A stretch of DNA of 64,000 nt, from assembly GCF_014279995.1 (NCBI RefSeq), contig NZ_CP047935.1:2687494-2751493 (forward strand). The letters are read 5' to 3'. The stretch is from Synechococcus sp. BIOS-E4-1 (GTDB lineage Bacteria; Cyanobacteriota; Cyanobacteriia; PCC-6307; Cyanobiaceae). The notes under the pieces are model-generated. The model saw only the letters and a list, made by a program, of their open reading frames with translations. It did no database searches and had not been told where the DNA came from. Positions 9,050 through 18,420 of the stretch are shown here, piece by piece; within the stretch, counting starts at the first letter, position 1, and every line of letters starts with the position of its first letter. The position numbers were made by a program, and so were the translations under genes.

Positions 9050-9379
9050 ATGAACCGATCTCAGGCCCTTCACGACATCGAACACTCGTCGGGGAATGGA
9101 GAGCTTGAAGAAGCCACTTATCGTTATGCCCTGATCATCGTTGACTTGATCAACGATGCAGCCGCCGAAGAGCTGCTGCGTTGTCAAACCTCGGAAGAGG
9201 TCTCAGCCTGGATACGGCGAGATGCTCTGGACTGGCAAGCAAAGCTGAGCGACGAGGCATTCGCAGAGTGGTTTGAGATTGGGCACAGCAAATCCTATGG
9301 ATGCATTGAGCAGATGCTGAGCTGTATCGACTACGAGTTTGTTTTCGAACTGTTGCTCTCAATGCGTCAGTTGGATTAG
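9050..9379 (+). CDS. Hypothetical 109-aa acidic protein
   Basis: Soluble, Glu/Leu/Ala-rich and likely all-helical (ALIIVDLINDAAAEELLRC, EEVSAWIRRDALDW). No signal peptide. Family not recognised. Composition strongly favours this frame over the antisense one. Confidence 0.6.
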   Translation: MNRSQALHDIEHSSGNGELEEATYRYALIIVDLINDAAAEELLRCQTSEEVSAWIRRDALDWQAKLSDEAFAEWFEIGHSKSYGCIEQMLSCIDYEFVFELLLSMRQLD

Positions 9380-9627
9380 CAAGTCAGGCCCTGACTTGCC
9401 GAAGAAGCCTCTGGTGTAGACAGAGGACTAATGGCTGATTTTTCGCGATGGGCAATTTCACCTTCAAGTCATTATCAACCACTCCACGCTTAAATATTGA
9501 TGGCCATGACCTCTGTTATTTGTGATTGATATTTGTGTTGCTTGGCTTTTGTCTTTTTTGGAAGCCTTTGTGAAATGATCGATTGCTTTAGGGTTATTGT
9601 ATTCTGTCTCCAGTTGTTACCGATACC

Positions 9628-10503
9628 GTGGTTCGGGGGCTGATCTGGGGAATCTCTACTTGCTTTGTTTTTAGCTTCTATATTGTCTTGTCTAAATATC
9701 TTCTTGCGCACTTTTCTGCGCCATGGTTGTTGCTTGCTTCAGGTGTTGGAATTGTTGCCTTAATTCCCTCTGTTGTCAAGCGATCTAATGTCTATAAAAG
9801 CTGGGATCATAAGCAGTGGAGGCTGGTCATTTTAATGGCTTTATTGAGTGGGTTGTATAATTTTTCTATCCTGCTCAGCATCAATTATTTGCCGACATCT
9901 ATTGCGACGATGTTTATCGGGCTTTCTTCTGTGACACTGTTGCTCCGAACATGTGGTATTGAAGCAAGGTCGCCCCTGCTCCTAGAGGTTTTGGCTGTCA
10001 TTTTTGCTGTTGTTGGGGCTTTCCTTGTTTTAGGAGTGAAGCTCCAATCATTTTCCTTTATTGGTTTGTTGTTTGGCGTTTTTACGCTGATATTTGGTAC
10101 GAATGCCGTCATATTGACCGGCAGAATGCGCGGAATCGTTAATGCAAAAGAAGTTGTCTTCTCCAAGCAGCTCAGTAAGGTAGTTTTTGCGTGTTTTGGG
10201 CTGATTTTGATTTCACGATTGCCTGCGGCCCCCTACCCTGCATTGGCAGTGCTCTGGGTGTTGTTGCTTGCTACTGGATGCCTGAAAATGCTAGAGAGTT
10301 TTACAGCTTCAAAGACTGCGTTTGCTTTGCCACCGGTGACTTTTAGGAATATATTATTACTTAACTTGCCAATTGTCGCTTTTGCAGAGTCTTGGCTGTT
10401 CGATGTTCACCTCGATCACTACCAGTGGATCGGCATATTTTTTATTATGCTTTCTGCTCTCAGTGCGATCTTTTCTGGTGAGAAACGTCTTAAAGCGCTT
10501 TGA
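9628..10503 (+). CDS. DMT-superfamily (EamA-type) permease
   Basis: 291 aa with about ten hydrophobic helices in two similar halves (roughly 1-140 and 141-285), the EamA layout of drug/metabolite transporters in the inner membrane. Family signs include the ALLSGLYNFSILLSINYLPTS region with the end of helix 4 and the last pair of helices near WIGIFFIMLSALSAIFSG. Starts at GTG; no ATG near. GC is lower than its neighbours, which suggests transfer. Substrate cannot be told. Confidence 0.8.
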   Translation: MVRGLIWGISTCFVFSFYIVLSKYLLAHFSAPWLLLASGVGIVALIPSVVKRSNVYKSWDHKQWRLVILMALLSGLYNFSILLSINYLPTSIATMFIGLSSVTLLLRTCGIEARSPLLLEVLAVIFAVVGAFLVLGVKLQSFSFIGLLFGVFTLIFGTNAVILTGRMRGIVNAKEVVFSKQLSKVVFACFGLILISRLPAAPYPALAVLWVLLLATGCLKMLESFTASKTAFALPPVTFRNILLLNLPIVAFAESWLFDVHLDHYQWIGIFFIMLSALSAIFSGEKRLKAL

Positions 10504-10715
10504 AATAATATTTGGTCGTTTGTCATCCTTCCCACGCAAGAGATTTACATTTTCAAGCTCAGTTGTTTTTTGCGCCGGATGCTCAGTCATAAATCCTTCG
10601 ATTGCTATGAGCACGTGCAACAAACAGTCGGGTGGAAGCGATTCCCTCCCAGGTGATGAGTTGATCAGACATCTCAGCCGCTTCACATAGCATGCAGTGG
10701 GGTAAAACCACTGCA

Positions 10716-10925
10716 ATGAATTTTAAAGAAGGCGAGCTAATCGCAATTTTTTTCGGATCAGTCGCAATCCTGCATGCTTTCCCCTTTGCTTGGGAGAGCC
10801 ACGAGATCAACAGGTGCGTCGAGTATCAGCGACAGCACTTACACAATAGTGGTTTGACTAAAAACAGAATTCATGCCAAAGCTGTGAATTATTGTCAAGG
10901 AGGTCAAGCAGGCATCAGTCCATAA
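10716..10925 (+). CDS. Small exported or membrane protein, 69 aa
   Basis: Starts MNFKEGELIAIFFGSVAILHAFPFAW, a single hydrophobic helix or uncleaved signal, then EINRCVEYQRQHL...AVNYCQGG. The paired Cys in a C-x(n)-YC-x-GG layout is common in small picocyanobacterial proteins. Function unknown. Overlaps the convergent gene by 11 bp. Confidence 0.55.
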   Translation: MNFKEGELIAIFFGSVAILHAFPFAWESHEINRCVEYQRQHLHNSGLTKNRIHAKAVNYCQGGQAGISP

Positions 10926-11124
10926 CGGGCTGAGTCATTAAGTCTTCACGCTTGAAATGATGCCCGCCATGCTGGTGACGGTTCAACACCGGCTCTTTGG
11001 GTCGAATGTGCTGTACCAATGCATCGCCCTCATAGTGTTCAATTGCACTCCATTTTGCCAGGCATTGAAGCGTGATTTCTGGAATTCTGGAAGTTGTTGA
11101 TGTGTGAAATACCTGCATCTGCAA
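10915..11124 (-). CDS. Hypothetical 69-aa protein
   Basis: His- and Gln-rich soluble frame (VLNRHQHGGHHF), convergent with and slightly overlapping the gene at 10716. No family. Moderate doubt. Confidence 0.4.
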   Translation of the reverse strand: MQMQVFHTSTTSRIPEITLQCLAKWSAIEHYEGDALVQHIRPKEPVLNRHQHGGHHFKREDLMTQPVMD

Positions 11125-11471
11125 AGGGTTTCTGTATAGGATTAGGTTGAGGTTTTACGTGTATTTCTGATGTTCGCTCTTGACGCCGGTGCAATAACGC
11201 ACATTGAGTACTGGTGTCTTTAGCGCTATCTGATGTTCCTGCAAATCAATATCAAATCCTAGGGGGCTGATGCCAGGGAGACAGAATTGACTGCTCGCGC
11301 TGAAGTTGTCTTCATCGAAATTGCTAATGACTAGTGGACATCAGTATTGGTTTAATTTTATCCTGTTTTTAACAGTTTCTATTGCAATTGTGTTCAGCAT
11401 GGCTGGCTGCTTTTGTTGTTTTGATTTTTTGGAAACAACGGATTGTGAAGGTGCAGGCGTTAATCCCCAAG

Positions 11472-11492
11472 AAAAAACCCGCTCTTGGCGGG
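11472..11492 (-). terminator. Terminator of precursor gene
   Basis: CCCGC/GCGGG hairpin followed by a T run on the minus strand, 20 bp after the stop at 11514. Confidence 0.7.
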
Positions 11493-11513
11493 ACTTCTCG
11501 CTTGTCAATGGAT

Positions 11514-11774
11514 TCAGAGGTCAACCGAATCGTTTTTGCAGAGAGTTTTATGATGACACATGCAGTAAGATCCAAACTGTCCTCCGCTTGCTTCTTCAAG
11601 CTCCTCTTCTGTAATTTTCGATGGTTGATTGAGGCCGTTTGCAGAAAATGCAAAACCCGCTGATTTCGCCGCATCAACGACTTCTTCTGTTGACTTTGCA
11701 GTTCTGATTGTCTCCTGGAGGCTTCTATTGCCTTCGAGTTTTACCAAAAATGCATTGAGTTGTTCTTGAGTCAT
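11514..11774 (-). CDS. Nif11-leader lanthipeptide precursor (copy 1)
   Basis: 86 aa. Leader begins MTQEQLNAFLVKLEGNRSLQ and ends EEELEEASGG; core QFGSYCMCHHKTLCKNDSVD plus Leu, with three Cys and Ser/Thr that a LanM could join into thioether rings. By analogy with prochlorosins, modification and GG cleavage happen in trans; no synthetase lies nearby. The start at 11774 is set by the leader pattern; the frame runs 21 codons further into the promoter. Identical to the copy at 12906. Confidence 0.85.
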   Translation of the reverse strand: MTQEQLNAFLVKLEGNRSLQETIRTAKSTEEVVDAAKSAGFAFSANGLNQPSKITEEELEEASGGQFGSYCMCHHKTLCKNDSVDL

Positions 11775-11801
11775 GGGTGTCTCCGAGAGGGACCTTTTCG
11801 T

Positions 11802-11857
11802 TCTACGCCTCTCACGTTGCAGGGAGTAGAGGGGCAACCGACCTCAGCAGTACGGTT
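11802..11857 (-). promoter_or_regulatory. AACCG-N12-CGGTT dyad plus -10 box
   Basis: Dyad at 11836-11857, 28 bp, then CGTAGA (minus strand) at 11802-11807. Same geometry as at dps and metallothionein. Confidence 0.75.
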
Positions 11858-12019
11858 TCAGGACCTGTCCGGGCGGGTTGCACGGAAGCAGATTCACAAG
11901 CTTGGTGGCGATGGACAGGCAGAAGCCAGCTGGCTGGAAACGGTGTGATTGAAGGATTTGGGCAAGCATGGCCGGGGAATTCAGAGTTTGCTATGAGCTA
12001 ATTAGCTACATGCATTTTG

Positions 12020-12232
12020 ATGAATCAGAGTCAGGACGCTAAGCGTCATGAGAATGACCACAAGCATCGATCGGATGCCGGTTCTCTCGATATTGAAGTT
12101 GAGCGGAATCGCAGTGTGAATCACCTGTCAGCCAAGACGATCAGTAATGAAGAACTCAAGAAGGTTGACAAACAGACAAATGAACTCATGAAGGACCAGG
12201 GGCCAGCCACCTTCCGTAAGGAGATCAATTGA
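12020..12232 (+). CDS. Hydrophilic 70-aa protein
   Basis: Very charged, His/Lys/Asp-rich and likely disordered (MNQSQDAKRHENDHKHR). Lies one base before the next gene, whose AAGGAG site is inside this gene's end, so the two form an operon. Unrecognised. Confidence 0.55.
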   Translation: MNQSQDAKRHENDHKHRSDAGSLDIEVERNRSVNHLSAKTISNEELKKVDKQTNELMKDQGPATFRKEIN

Positions 12233-12233
12233 A

Positions 12234-12434
12234 ATGAGTAACGAACATCATCAAAGCGGCAGACGCCCAAACAAAGCTGATCTTGAACGGTTTGATCCTG
12301 TTCATCGTGAGAAAGAACCGCTGAAGCAAGCTAGTGCAGAGGAACGACACAGTCATCCCAACGAAAAGAAGCGAGAGCACTCTCATGGTGAAGACAATTT
12401 TATGGAGGAAGTCAAGCGTCTTGATGCTCCATAA
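12234..12434 (+). CDS. Hydrophilic 66-aa protein
   Basis: Charged, His/Glu/Lys-rich and likely disordered (REKEPLKQASAEERHSHPNE). AAGGAG about 10 bp before the ATG. Operon partner of the gene at 12020 and similar in character; both sit between the two copies of the 705-bp repeat. Confidence 0.55.
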   Translation: MSNEHHQSGRRPNKADLERFDPVHREKEPLKQASAEERHSHPNEKKREHSHGEDNFMEEVKRLDAP

Positions 12435-12861
12435 ATCAGTAAGTTCTCCAATGGTGAGAATGGGACCACTCATTATTAATCTTCATTCGCTGCGATTCGT
12501 GTGCAGACCAGGCCATTGGAGGGGCAACATGCAACCAGTGGTTACGGATGCTCTGGCATAACGTCATCGAAGCTACGTAGACCACATAGAAATCAGGCGG
12601 GCGGTAACGTTGCCCGCCTGGTGGTAGAAGATCCTGCAAGTCAATAACAGAGCATAGGGGGCTGATGCCAGGGAGACAGAATTGATTGCTCGCGCTGAAG
12701 TTGTCTTCATCGAAATTGCTAATGACTAGTGGACATCAGTATTGATTTAATTTTATCCTGTTTTCAACAGTTTCTATCGCAATTGTGTTCAGCATGGCTG
12801 GCTGCTTTTGTTGTTTTGATTTTTTGGATACAACGGATTGTGAAGGTGCAGGTATTAATCC

Positions 12862-12884
12862 AAAAAAAACCCGCTCTTGGCGGG
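12862..12884 (-). terminator. Terminator of precursor gene, copy 2
   Basis: Same CCCGC/GCGGG hairpin and T run as at 11472. Confidence 0.7.
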
Positions 12885-12905
12885 AATTTTCGATTGTCAA
12901 TGGAT

Positions 12906-13166
12906 TCAGAGGTCAACCGAATCGTTTTTGCAGAGAGTTTTATGATGACACATGCAGTAAGATCCAAACTGTCCTCCGCTTGCTTCTTCAAGCTCCTCTT
13001 CTGTAATTTTCGATGGTTGATTGAGGCCGTTTGCAGAAAATGCAAAACCCGCTGATTTCGCCGCATCAACGACTTCTTCTGTTGACTTTGCAGTTCTGAT
13101 TGTCTCCTGGAGGCTTCTATTGCCTTCGAGTTTTACCAAAAATGCATTGAGTTGTTCTTGAGTCAT
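12906..13166 (-). CDS. Nif11-leader lanthipeptide precursor (copy 2)
   Basis: 86 aa, identical in protein sequence to the gene at 11514, including leader, GG site and three-Cys core. The identity shows recent duplication or ongoing gene conversion. Confidence 0.85.
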   Translation of the reverse strand: MTQEQLNAFLVKLEGNRSLQETIRTAKSTEEVVDAAKSAGFAFSANGLNQPSKITEEELEEASGGQFGSYCMCHHKTLCKNDSVDL

Positions 13167-13193
13167 GGGTGTCTCCGAGAGGGACCTTTTCGT

Positions 13194-13249
13194 TCTACGC
13201 CTCTCACGTTGCAGGGAGTAGAGGGGCAACCGACCTCAGCAGTACGGTT
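13194..13249 (-). promoter_or_regulatory. AACCG-N12-CGGTT dyad plus -10 box
   Basis: Duplicate of 11802-11857: dyad 13228-13249, -10 box CGTAGA at 13194-13199. Confidence 0.75.
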
Positions 13250-13336
13250 TCAGGACCTGTCCGGGCGGGTTGCACGGAAGCAGATTCACAAGCTTGGTGG
13301 CGATGGACAGGCAGAAGCCAGCTGGCTGGAAACGGT

Positions 13337-14029
13337 CATGTTTGAAGCGGTGACTTTCGCATGGATGCCTGATGACAGTTCGCGCGCTTCAAGGTCACGC
13401 TGTTGAGCTAAGGCGAAGTGGTGACCACTTAAGCCGATGTCAACTCTCTGGAAAGGGACATCAATGCTGCTGGTGTTCCCAGTGCAACGTCGAAAAAGAA
13501 CCGAGTTTCAAGACAGTGATGACTTTTAAAAATCGACTGTTGAAGATCCCCTCACCATTGGTCTTGATAGGAGATTCCTGTCCTCATCAAGATGTTGATC
13601 AATTTCAATGAATGGAAGCTTTTGTTTGTCTCACTTTCCATTTAGTCAGAGTCAGCCCAGGAGTTAACGTGAAAAATTTTGTATGTCTCGGTTGCATCAA
13701 TTCAAGTCACTGATTTTCCGTTTGCTGCAGTCTCGATAAGGTTTTGAAGAATACAAGCTCGAGGCACGCTCTTTGGACCGAATGTTTGTGCAGAGGTGAT
13801 CAATCAGGTTTGAGTCTTCCCTGAGTGAAATCATGTCTCCGCATAGGGTGGCCTGCATTCTGGAGATGTCAGTCGCCAACAAAGTTCCGTAGAGCCTGAA
13901 ACTGTTGGACATCAGCAGCAGGAAAACCATGCTGATTGGCAAGACACAAGGTCTTTGGAAGTGTTTGAGCGAAAAGCCTTGGAAACGACGTATTCGAAGC
14001 TGTGACTTTCGAGCTGGTCGATTGGCTGA
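13337..14029. other. No gene seen
   Basis: About 690 bp without a convincing frame on either strand and with no clear hairpins. Confidence 0.35.
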
Positions 14030-14125
14030 TCACTGCGCCGGTCGAGCTGCCTTGTAAAGGCTGAGTGTGAAGCAAGCAGCACCGAAGCTGACGACCAAGA
14101 CCAAGAGATCCGATGTTCCGAACAT
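14030..14125 (-). CDS. 31-aa single-pass microprotein (family copy)
   Basis: Begins MFGTSDLLVLVVSFGAAC, then FTLSLYKA and a short tail. One transmembrane helix. Very close to the microprotein at 47890 and related to the pair at 41444/41536, which makes chance unlikely. Confidence 0.6.
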   Translation of the reverse strand: MFGTSDLLVLVVSFGAACFTLSLYKAARPAQ

Positions 14126-14374
14126 GAGGCTTCCACTAGTGAACCAATGTTAAGCGGTTCATTGCGGAATGTAAAGAGGGCGGGTGGCTTGGGGCTGCTC
14201 TGCCTGCCCGCACTGTGCGGGTACAGCTGAAAAGTCAATCGATGAACACACGCAGGCTCAGGGCATTTCTCCATCGTTGCCCAAGCCCAAGAAGGCTCCC
14301 TGCTCCCCTGTGTGTTGATCGTCATACATGGAAAAATGCATGCAGGCCACTGCACTCAAATTTTTGGAGGAGTG

Positions 14375-14767
14375 ATGACTCAAAGGCATGCTGCTATTGC
14401 TTCGTTGTCTCTACTGGGGTGCGTGCCATTCCTGATTTTCCCGCAAGTTCAGGCAGCTGTGCCGAAAAAGTTCTCTCTTGATTGCGAGGATGGCACCTTG
14501 ATTCGAGTGACTGAGCTGTCTGCTCAATCGACCCATCGTTCTCCACTGGCTGATCTCATTGAGGTTCGCTTGAAAACTCCGCAGTCTGGATCTTCTCGAT
14601 ACAGGCTGCTAGCAGCATTTCCTGGAGATTTTGGTGGGCGCTGGGTTTATACGAGTCCAGAGGGGCCAAATTTCAGTCTTCTCCTGTCAGGTCAATCGTC
14701 GATTTGGTATCTTGATTTTGATGGAAAGCCATCAATTCGTTGTGCCCGCGATCAATCCAATCTTTGA
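14375..14767 (+). CDS. Secreted protein, 130 aa
   Basis: Strong GGAGGAG site just before the ATG at 14375. Signal peptide with hydrophobic core IASLSLLGCVPFLIF, likely cut after VQA; the mature part looks like a small beta-rich domain (YRLLAAFPGDFGGRWVYTS) with two Cys (LDCEDG, IRCARD). Not recognised. Confidence 0.65.
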   Translation: MTQRHAAIASLSLLGCVPFLIFPQVQAAVPKKFSLDCEDGTLIRVTELSAQSTHRSPLADLIEVRLKTPQSGSSRYRLLAAFPGDFGGRWVYTSPEGPNFSLLLSGQSSIWYLDFDGKPSIRCARDQSNL

Positions 14768-14867
14768 TGTCGACTTAATTCAAAGTAGCGTTCGCAATAA
14801 CTATTGAGCCGGCTTATATGTTTTCGTATTACCGTCCTTTTTGGCTTTGTGACTGCTGATATATCAG

Positions 14868-15060
14868 ATGCCGAATAAAGACTGGTCACTTAGTGGCCAA
14901 GGTTGATCCGGGAACGGATTCGGTTGGCTAATGAACGACCTGGAAGGAAAAAGCTGTCGCTTCACCATCGACAACCCAACTACACAGCGCCAGTGGCTTG
15001 TGGTTGAGATCAGGCCGCTGCATGTTGGTGATCAGCCTTTCGTTCATGCCAGATATTGCA
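14868..15060 (+). pseudogene. DUF1651-like gene, broken
   Basis: Reads PNKDWSLSGQG, stop, then GFGWLMNDLEGKSC and QWLVVEIRPLHVGDQP. One in-frame stop and a lost 3' end. Confidence 0.5.
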
Positions 15061-15062
15061 GT

Positions 15063-15837
15063 TCAATTTGTGCACTTGGCTAGGCTTTCTGTGGACGTTT
15101 TGTAGTGTTTACTGTTGTATTGAGTATAAACAATGCGAACGCCACCCGCCCGTTTATACGATGTCTGAGAGCTCTCCTGAAGTCCAATGCCTGCTGATTG
15201 ATCACCGATCAAAGGCTGGCCAGTCAAGAGCGGTACGATTACATCTGCCTTAAGCGCGATTAATTTTTCCGGTTTGGAGATGTAATCTGCTTCGAGGATA
15301 TTTTCAGATTCATTTCTATTATTCGACTTCACTACTACTGTTATGACGATGTGGTTGACAGCATTTTCATCAGCTGTCTTTCCGGTCAGTAAATCAGGTG
15401 CACCTGATCCCAGATCTCCGTTCGGATGGACAACTTTGTAGTCACGCTTATGACATATTCCACTAGCATTGAGAATTGTCTCTCCCGTAAGGGAATTAGT
15501 CACTTCGGTGACTGAGGTTTCTGTATCGCTTCGGAGCGCTGAACGCAGAGAATCATCTGGCAGGGTGGGGGCCAAAATCTGATTCAACTACAATTGGAGT
15601 TTCAGGATGCGCGCCACCGCGATGACCAACAGTTTCAGTTTCTGCAGCTGCGTCTCTATCAGCCCAACCTGAAAAGTCAATGAGAATGGTCTCTTCATAA
15701 GCTTTCTCTTCTCGCCACCGCTTTTCAACTAGTCGCTTATGACCTTCTGCTGAATCTGGTTCTCTCTCTTCTTTTGGAAGTTTGTTTCACTTTTCCCACG
15801 GGTCATGAGTTGTATGGATCTGATTGGAAGCTGTCAT
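15063..15837 (-). pseudogene. Broken gene for a ~255-aa unknown protein
   Basis: ATG at 15837 (MTASNQIHTTHDPWEK), in-frame TGA at 15787, then about 75 open codons (EGHKRLVEKRWREEKAYEE). A shift at the GGCCCCC run near 15560 leads into a long frame ending at 15063 (TGETILNASGICHKRDY). The parts join into one acidic soluble protein. Unknown family. A phased CACCAGAA array lies 59 bp upstream, as at intact genes. Confidence 0.5.
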
Positions 15838-15895
15838 TGTTGTTAGGAGTAATGTTTCGAGGCGCTGTCCCTGAACCTTTTCACAATCACAGCTC

Positions 15896-15959
15896 TTCTG
15901 GTGAATTCCCCTACACAGCTTTTGTATAGACAGTTCGAGGTTCTGGTGAACGCCTGTTG
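15896..15959 (-). promoter_or_regulatory. Phased CACCAGAA box array
   Basis: Boxes at 15952 (poor), 15941, 15919 (poor) and 15896; spacings 11, 22 and 23 bp. Nearest box 59 bp from the ATG of the broken gene. Confidence 0.6.
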
Positions 15960-16084
15960 AATCGCTCAGATCCCTCTTCAAGGCCTGCTTCAGTTCTTGT
16001 TCAAGCCTGTGCTTTCATGATTTCCCGGCCATAAAAACCGCCTGGTGGCGGGTAAGGATTGGCTGAGAAGCCATGTTGTCATCG

Positions 16085-16130
16085 ACGCCGCTTGATGGAT
16101 TCGAATCATCGAGCGACTGCTTGATGATCG
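16085..16130 (-). repeat. tRNA-Arg(UCU) 3'-half remnant, degenerate
   Basis: Keeps the T-arm GATGATTCGAATCCATC on the minus strand. The anticodon arm is damaged. Confidence 0.55.
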
Positions 16131-16334
16131 CTCCGTACTGGAGAACGGTCTGGGTTGGCTGTTGCATGCCGAGGAAGGTGTTCTGCGGTCTCACGCGTCC
16201 GCTGCCGGCTGCCTGTGCGCAGTGAGTAACCATTCAAACGATCTCAGACCAGCGGTCTGGGGCCGTATGAAACTGCCATCGTGCCGGCAGCTGCAAAATC
16301 TGCTATCCCAATTTGTAGAGTTGATTGAACAAAG

Positions 16335-17204
16335 ATGATCCTTGTCATGGCCTCCACTGGCATGTTTGGTCGTCCTGTTGTTGAAGGCTTAGCCAAACGT
16401 GGTCTGCCAGTCAGGGCAACAGGACGATCTGAAAAAGGGTTGGCAACGTTGGATGCACCTGGGGCTGAACTTATTCCCGCCGATATGGATGATCCTTCAT
16501 CTTTGCTCAAATTAATGAATGGAGTCGACAAGGTGCTGGTCAATGCACCCATGGATGATCAGAAAGAAGTCCGAGAGAAAAACGTTATTGAGGCCATGAT
16601 TCGCTCTGGTAATGGGGCAAAGATTGTGCTTTTAACTGGTGGAGTGCTGCATGATGACGCACTTGGTGCGGCTGGGTTAGCCACCGAGAAATTAATGCGT
16701 TCCTCGGGTCTGCCCTGGACGGTTGTCGGTCCTCAGACGGTCATGGAAACCAATTTCAAACCATTTCGGGAATTGATCCAAAGTGAAAGCATGTTGATGT
16801 CTTGTGTTGGAGCAGCAAAGGTTGGTTTTGTGGCGTTGGACAATGTCACAGATGCATTCATAGCTGTTTTAGAATCAAATAATGATGCACATGTTGGTTG
16901 TGAATATGTGATTACTGGGCCGGAGGCGGTGACTTTTGATGATGTGGCCACTGCTGCCACAGAGGCTCTTGATCGCCGCATTATCTATCAAGACATGCCA
17001 AGAGATGAGTTTCGGAAGCTAATGGTGACAGAAGCCGGTTTTTCAGAATCAGATGTAGATATTGAGGTGATGTGTCACCTCGATGCTTTCCGTGCAGGCA
17101 AGGCTGCTCGGACGACAGATGACTTTACGAGACTTACGGGAAAGAAATCAAAATCGGTGAGGGAGTGGTGGATTGACAATGCCAACTATTTTCTCAGCAC
17201 CTAA
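16335..17204 (+). CDS. NmrA-like NAD(P)-binding protein
   Basis: 289 aa. Starts MILVMASTGMFGRPVVEGLA: a beta strand and Gly-rich loop typical of atypical short-chain dehydrogenases of the NmrA/QOR2 type. ADMDDP follows the second strand (residue about 50) and AKIVLLTGG the central one. The YxxxK pair is not obvious (GLATEKLM instead), as in redox-sensing NmrA-like proteins. Cytosolic. May be an oxidoreductase or a NAD(P) sensor. No operon partner. Confidence 0.8.
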   Translation: MILVMASTGMFGRPVVEGLAKRGLPVRATGRSEKGLATLDAPGAELIPADMDDPSSLLKLMNGVDKVLVNAPMDDQKEVREKNVIEAMIRSGNGAKIVLLTGGVLHDDALGAAGLATEKLMRSSGLPWTVVGPQTVMETNFKPFRELIQSESMLMSCVGAAKVGFVALDNVTDAFIAVLESNNDAHVGCEYVITGPEAVTFDDVATAATEALDRRIIYQDMPRDEFRKLMVTEAGFSESDVDIEVMCHLDAFRAGKAARTTDDFTRLTGKKSKSVREWWIDNANYFLST

Positions 17205-17434
17205 TAACTATCGAAAGCCTATATCGCGCAGGCGACTTGATCACCGTGCAGGTGCTCGTATAAAAAGCTTTTCTGTCAGATCGTTCTTAATGCTGCTCTC
17301 GTTGGGTTGTGCTCCATTTGAGTTGGTTGCTCGGGAGTTGGGTGGTATCCGCATAACGCACTCTACGTTCTCTTCAAGAGTTTAGTATTGCTTTGAATTG
17401 CCCCACAATGGCATCATGTTTCCCGATATTCAGC

Positions 17435-17830
17435 TCAGATGCAATTAGTAAATGCAGAATTGCCAACTAAGTTTGTTGTGCAATGATGAGATTGGATCTG
17501 ATTCAGGTTGTTCCTGGTACGAGCTTCATATGCCCTCTGCGCATTGATCTTTAGATTGCTGGCCTGGTAGTCAGTAAAGCAACCTTCAGCCACAGTCCGC
17601 TTGAAGAGAAGCCCACCAGCTTTGATTTTTCGATAACGCGTTCCCTCAGGACAGTTATGATTGACATCGATCGTTCCTATTGCTTTTTTCTTGCTTTGCG
17701 TCAGTTGACAAGTGTTTAGTTCAGAGCCATAAAGCCCGAAGCATTCATTTGCTTGTGCTTGGTTGGGAGCTGCAAGCAAACATGTGATGCCGAGAAAAGC
17801 CGCAGCTGACAATCTAGAAATGAAATGCAT
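17435..17830 (-). CDS. Secreted Cys-containing protein, 131 aa
   Basis: Start at 17830 gives a signal peptide (AAAFLGITCLLAAPNQAQA, likely cut before NECFG). The mature protein has about five Cys and a Lys/Asn-rich C-terminal part. Not recognised. Confidence 0.65.
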   Translation of the reverse strand: MHFISRLSAAAFLGITCLLAAPNQAQANECFGLYGSELNTCQLTQSKKKAIGTIDVNHNCPEGTRYRKIKAGGLLFKRTVAEGCFTDYQASNLKINAQRAYEARTRNNLNQIQSHHCTTNLVGNSAFTNCI

Positions 17831-17931
17831 TGGTTTGCCGTGAATAGAGGAGGTTTTCCCTCCGATGTACTCACCATCGCCCAACTGAACTTGTTCCACC
17901 TCACCCGATCAGGTGGTCTTCAGAACGGTTG

Positions 17932-18040
17932 CCTCCCCCATTTGGGTAGCCCTAAAAACTCTCTTCTAGTGCTGCCCAATACTCACAACTCCATTCCCTG
18001 CCGTCTGACTCCAACAATTTGCTTTGATGCGACTTGCTGC
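17932..18040 (-). pseudogene. Fragment of the 39893-type gene
   Basis: The minus strand ends ECWAALEESF-like, matching the C-terminus of the protein at 39893 (CEFWAPLEESSF), together with the shared downstream bases (CCCCCATTTGGGTAGCCC on plus). Confidence 0.55.
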
Positions 18041-18420
18041 AGAGTTGCACCCTGATCGACTCGAAGCATCGACCAGCTGCTTCGAAGCCAATTTTCAGCC
18101 CTGTCGTCGTCAATAATTTCCAGACTGTGAGAAAGCTCTTAATTCCTGGGGCAACTGGGGGCGACCCAGAAAAGGCTCGATGATCCGGCATTCTTTAACA
18201 GAACCACTTTGTTTATGGGATCGATCAATTGTCTAAACGCCTGTCTTTTTTCTTACTTGCTGGGGAGGTTTCAGGCGCGTGCTTCAAATGCGGATCCTGT
18301 TTCTTTGGACAGAGTCTTGGCGCGACGGGTTTCAGTAGCATCCTCTGGCAGGTGGTTGCTCTATAACCACCCCTTAGGATCGAAACAGGTGAGCTTTTGG
18401 ACCATATATCTTCGAACTTG

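Larger units (their letters stand above)
11237..11944. repeat. 705-bp direct repeat, copy 1
   Basis: Nearly identical to 12632-13336 (offset about 1,392 bp). Carries a whole precursor gene with its promoter and terminator. Its right end resembles a DUF1651-like 3' fragment. Confidence 0.85.
12632..13336. repeat. 705-bp direct repeat, copy 2
   Basis: Second copy of 11237-11944, with a few changes near the outer ends only. Confidence 0.85.
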
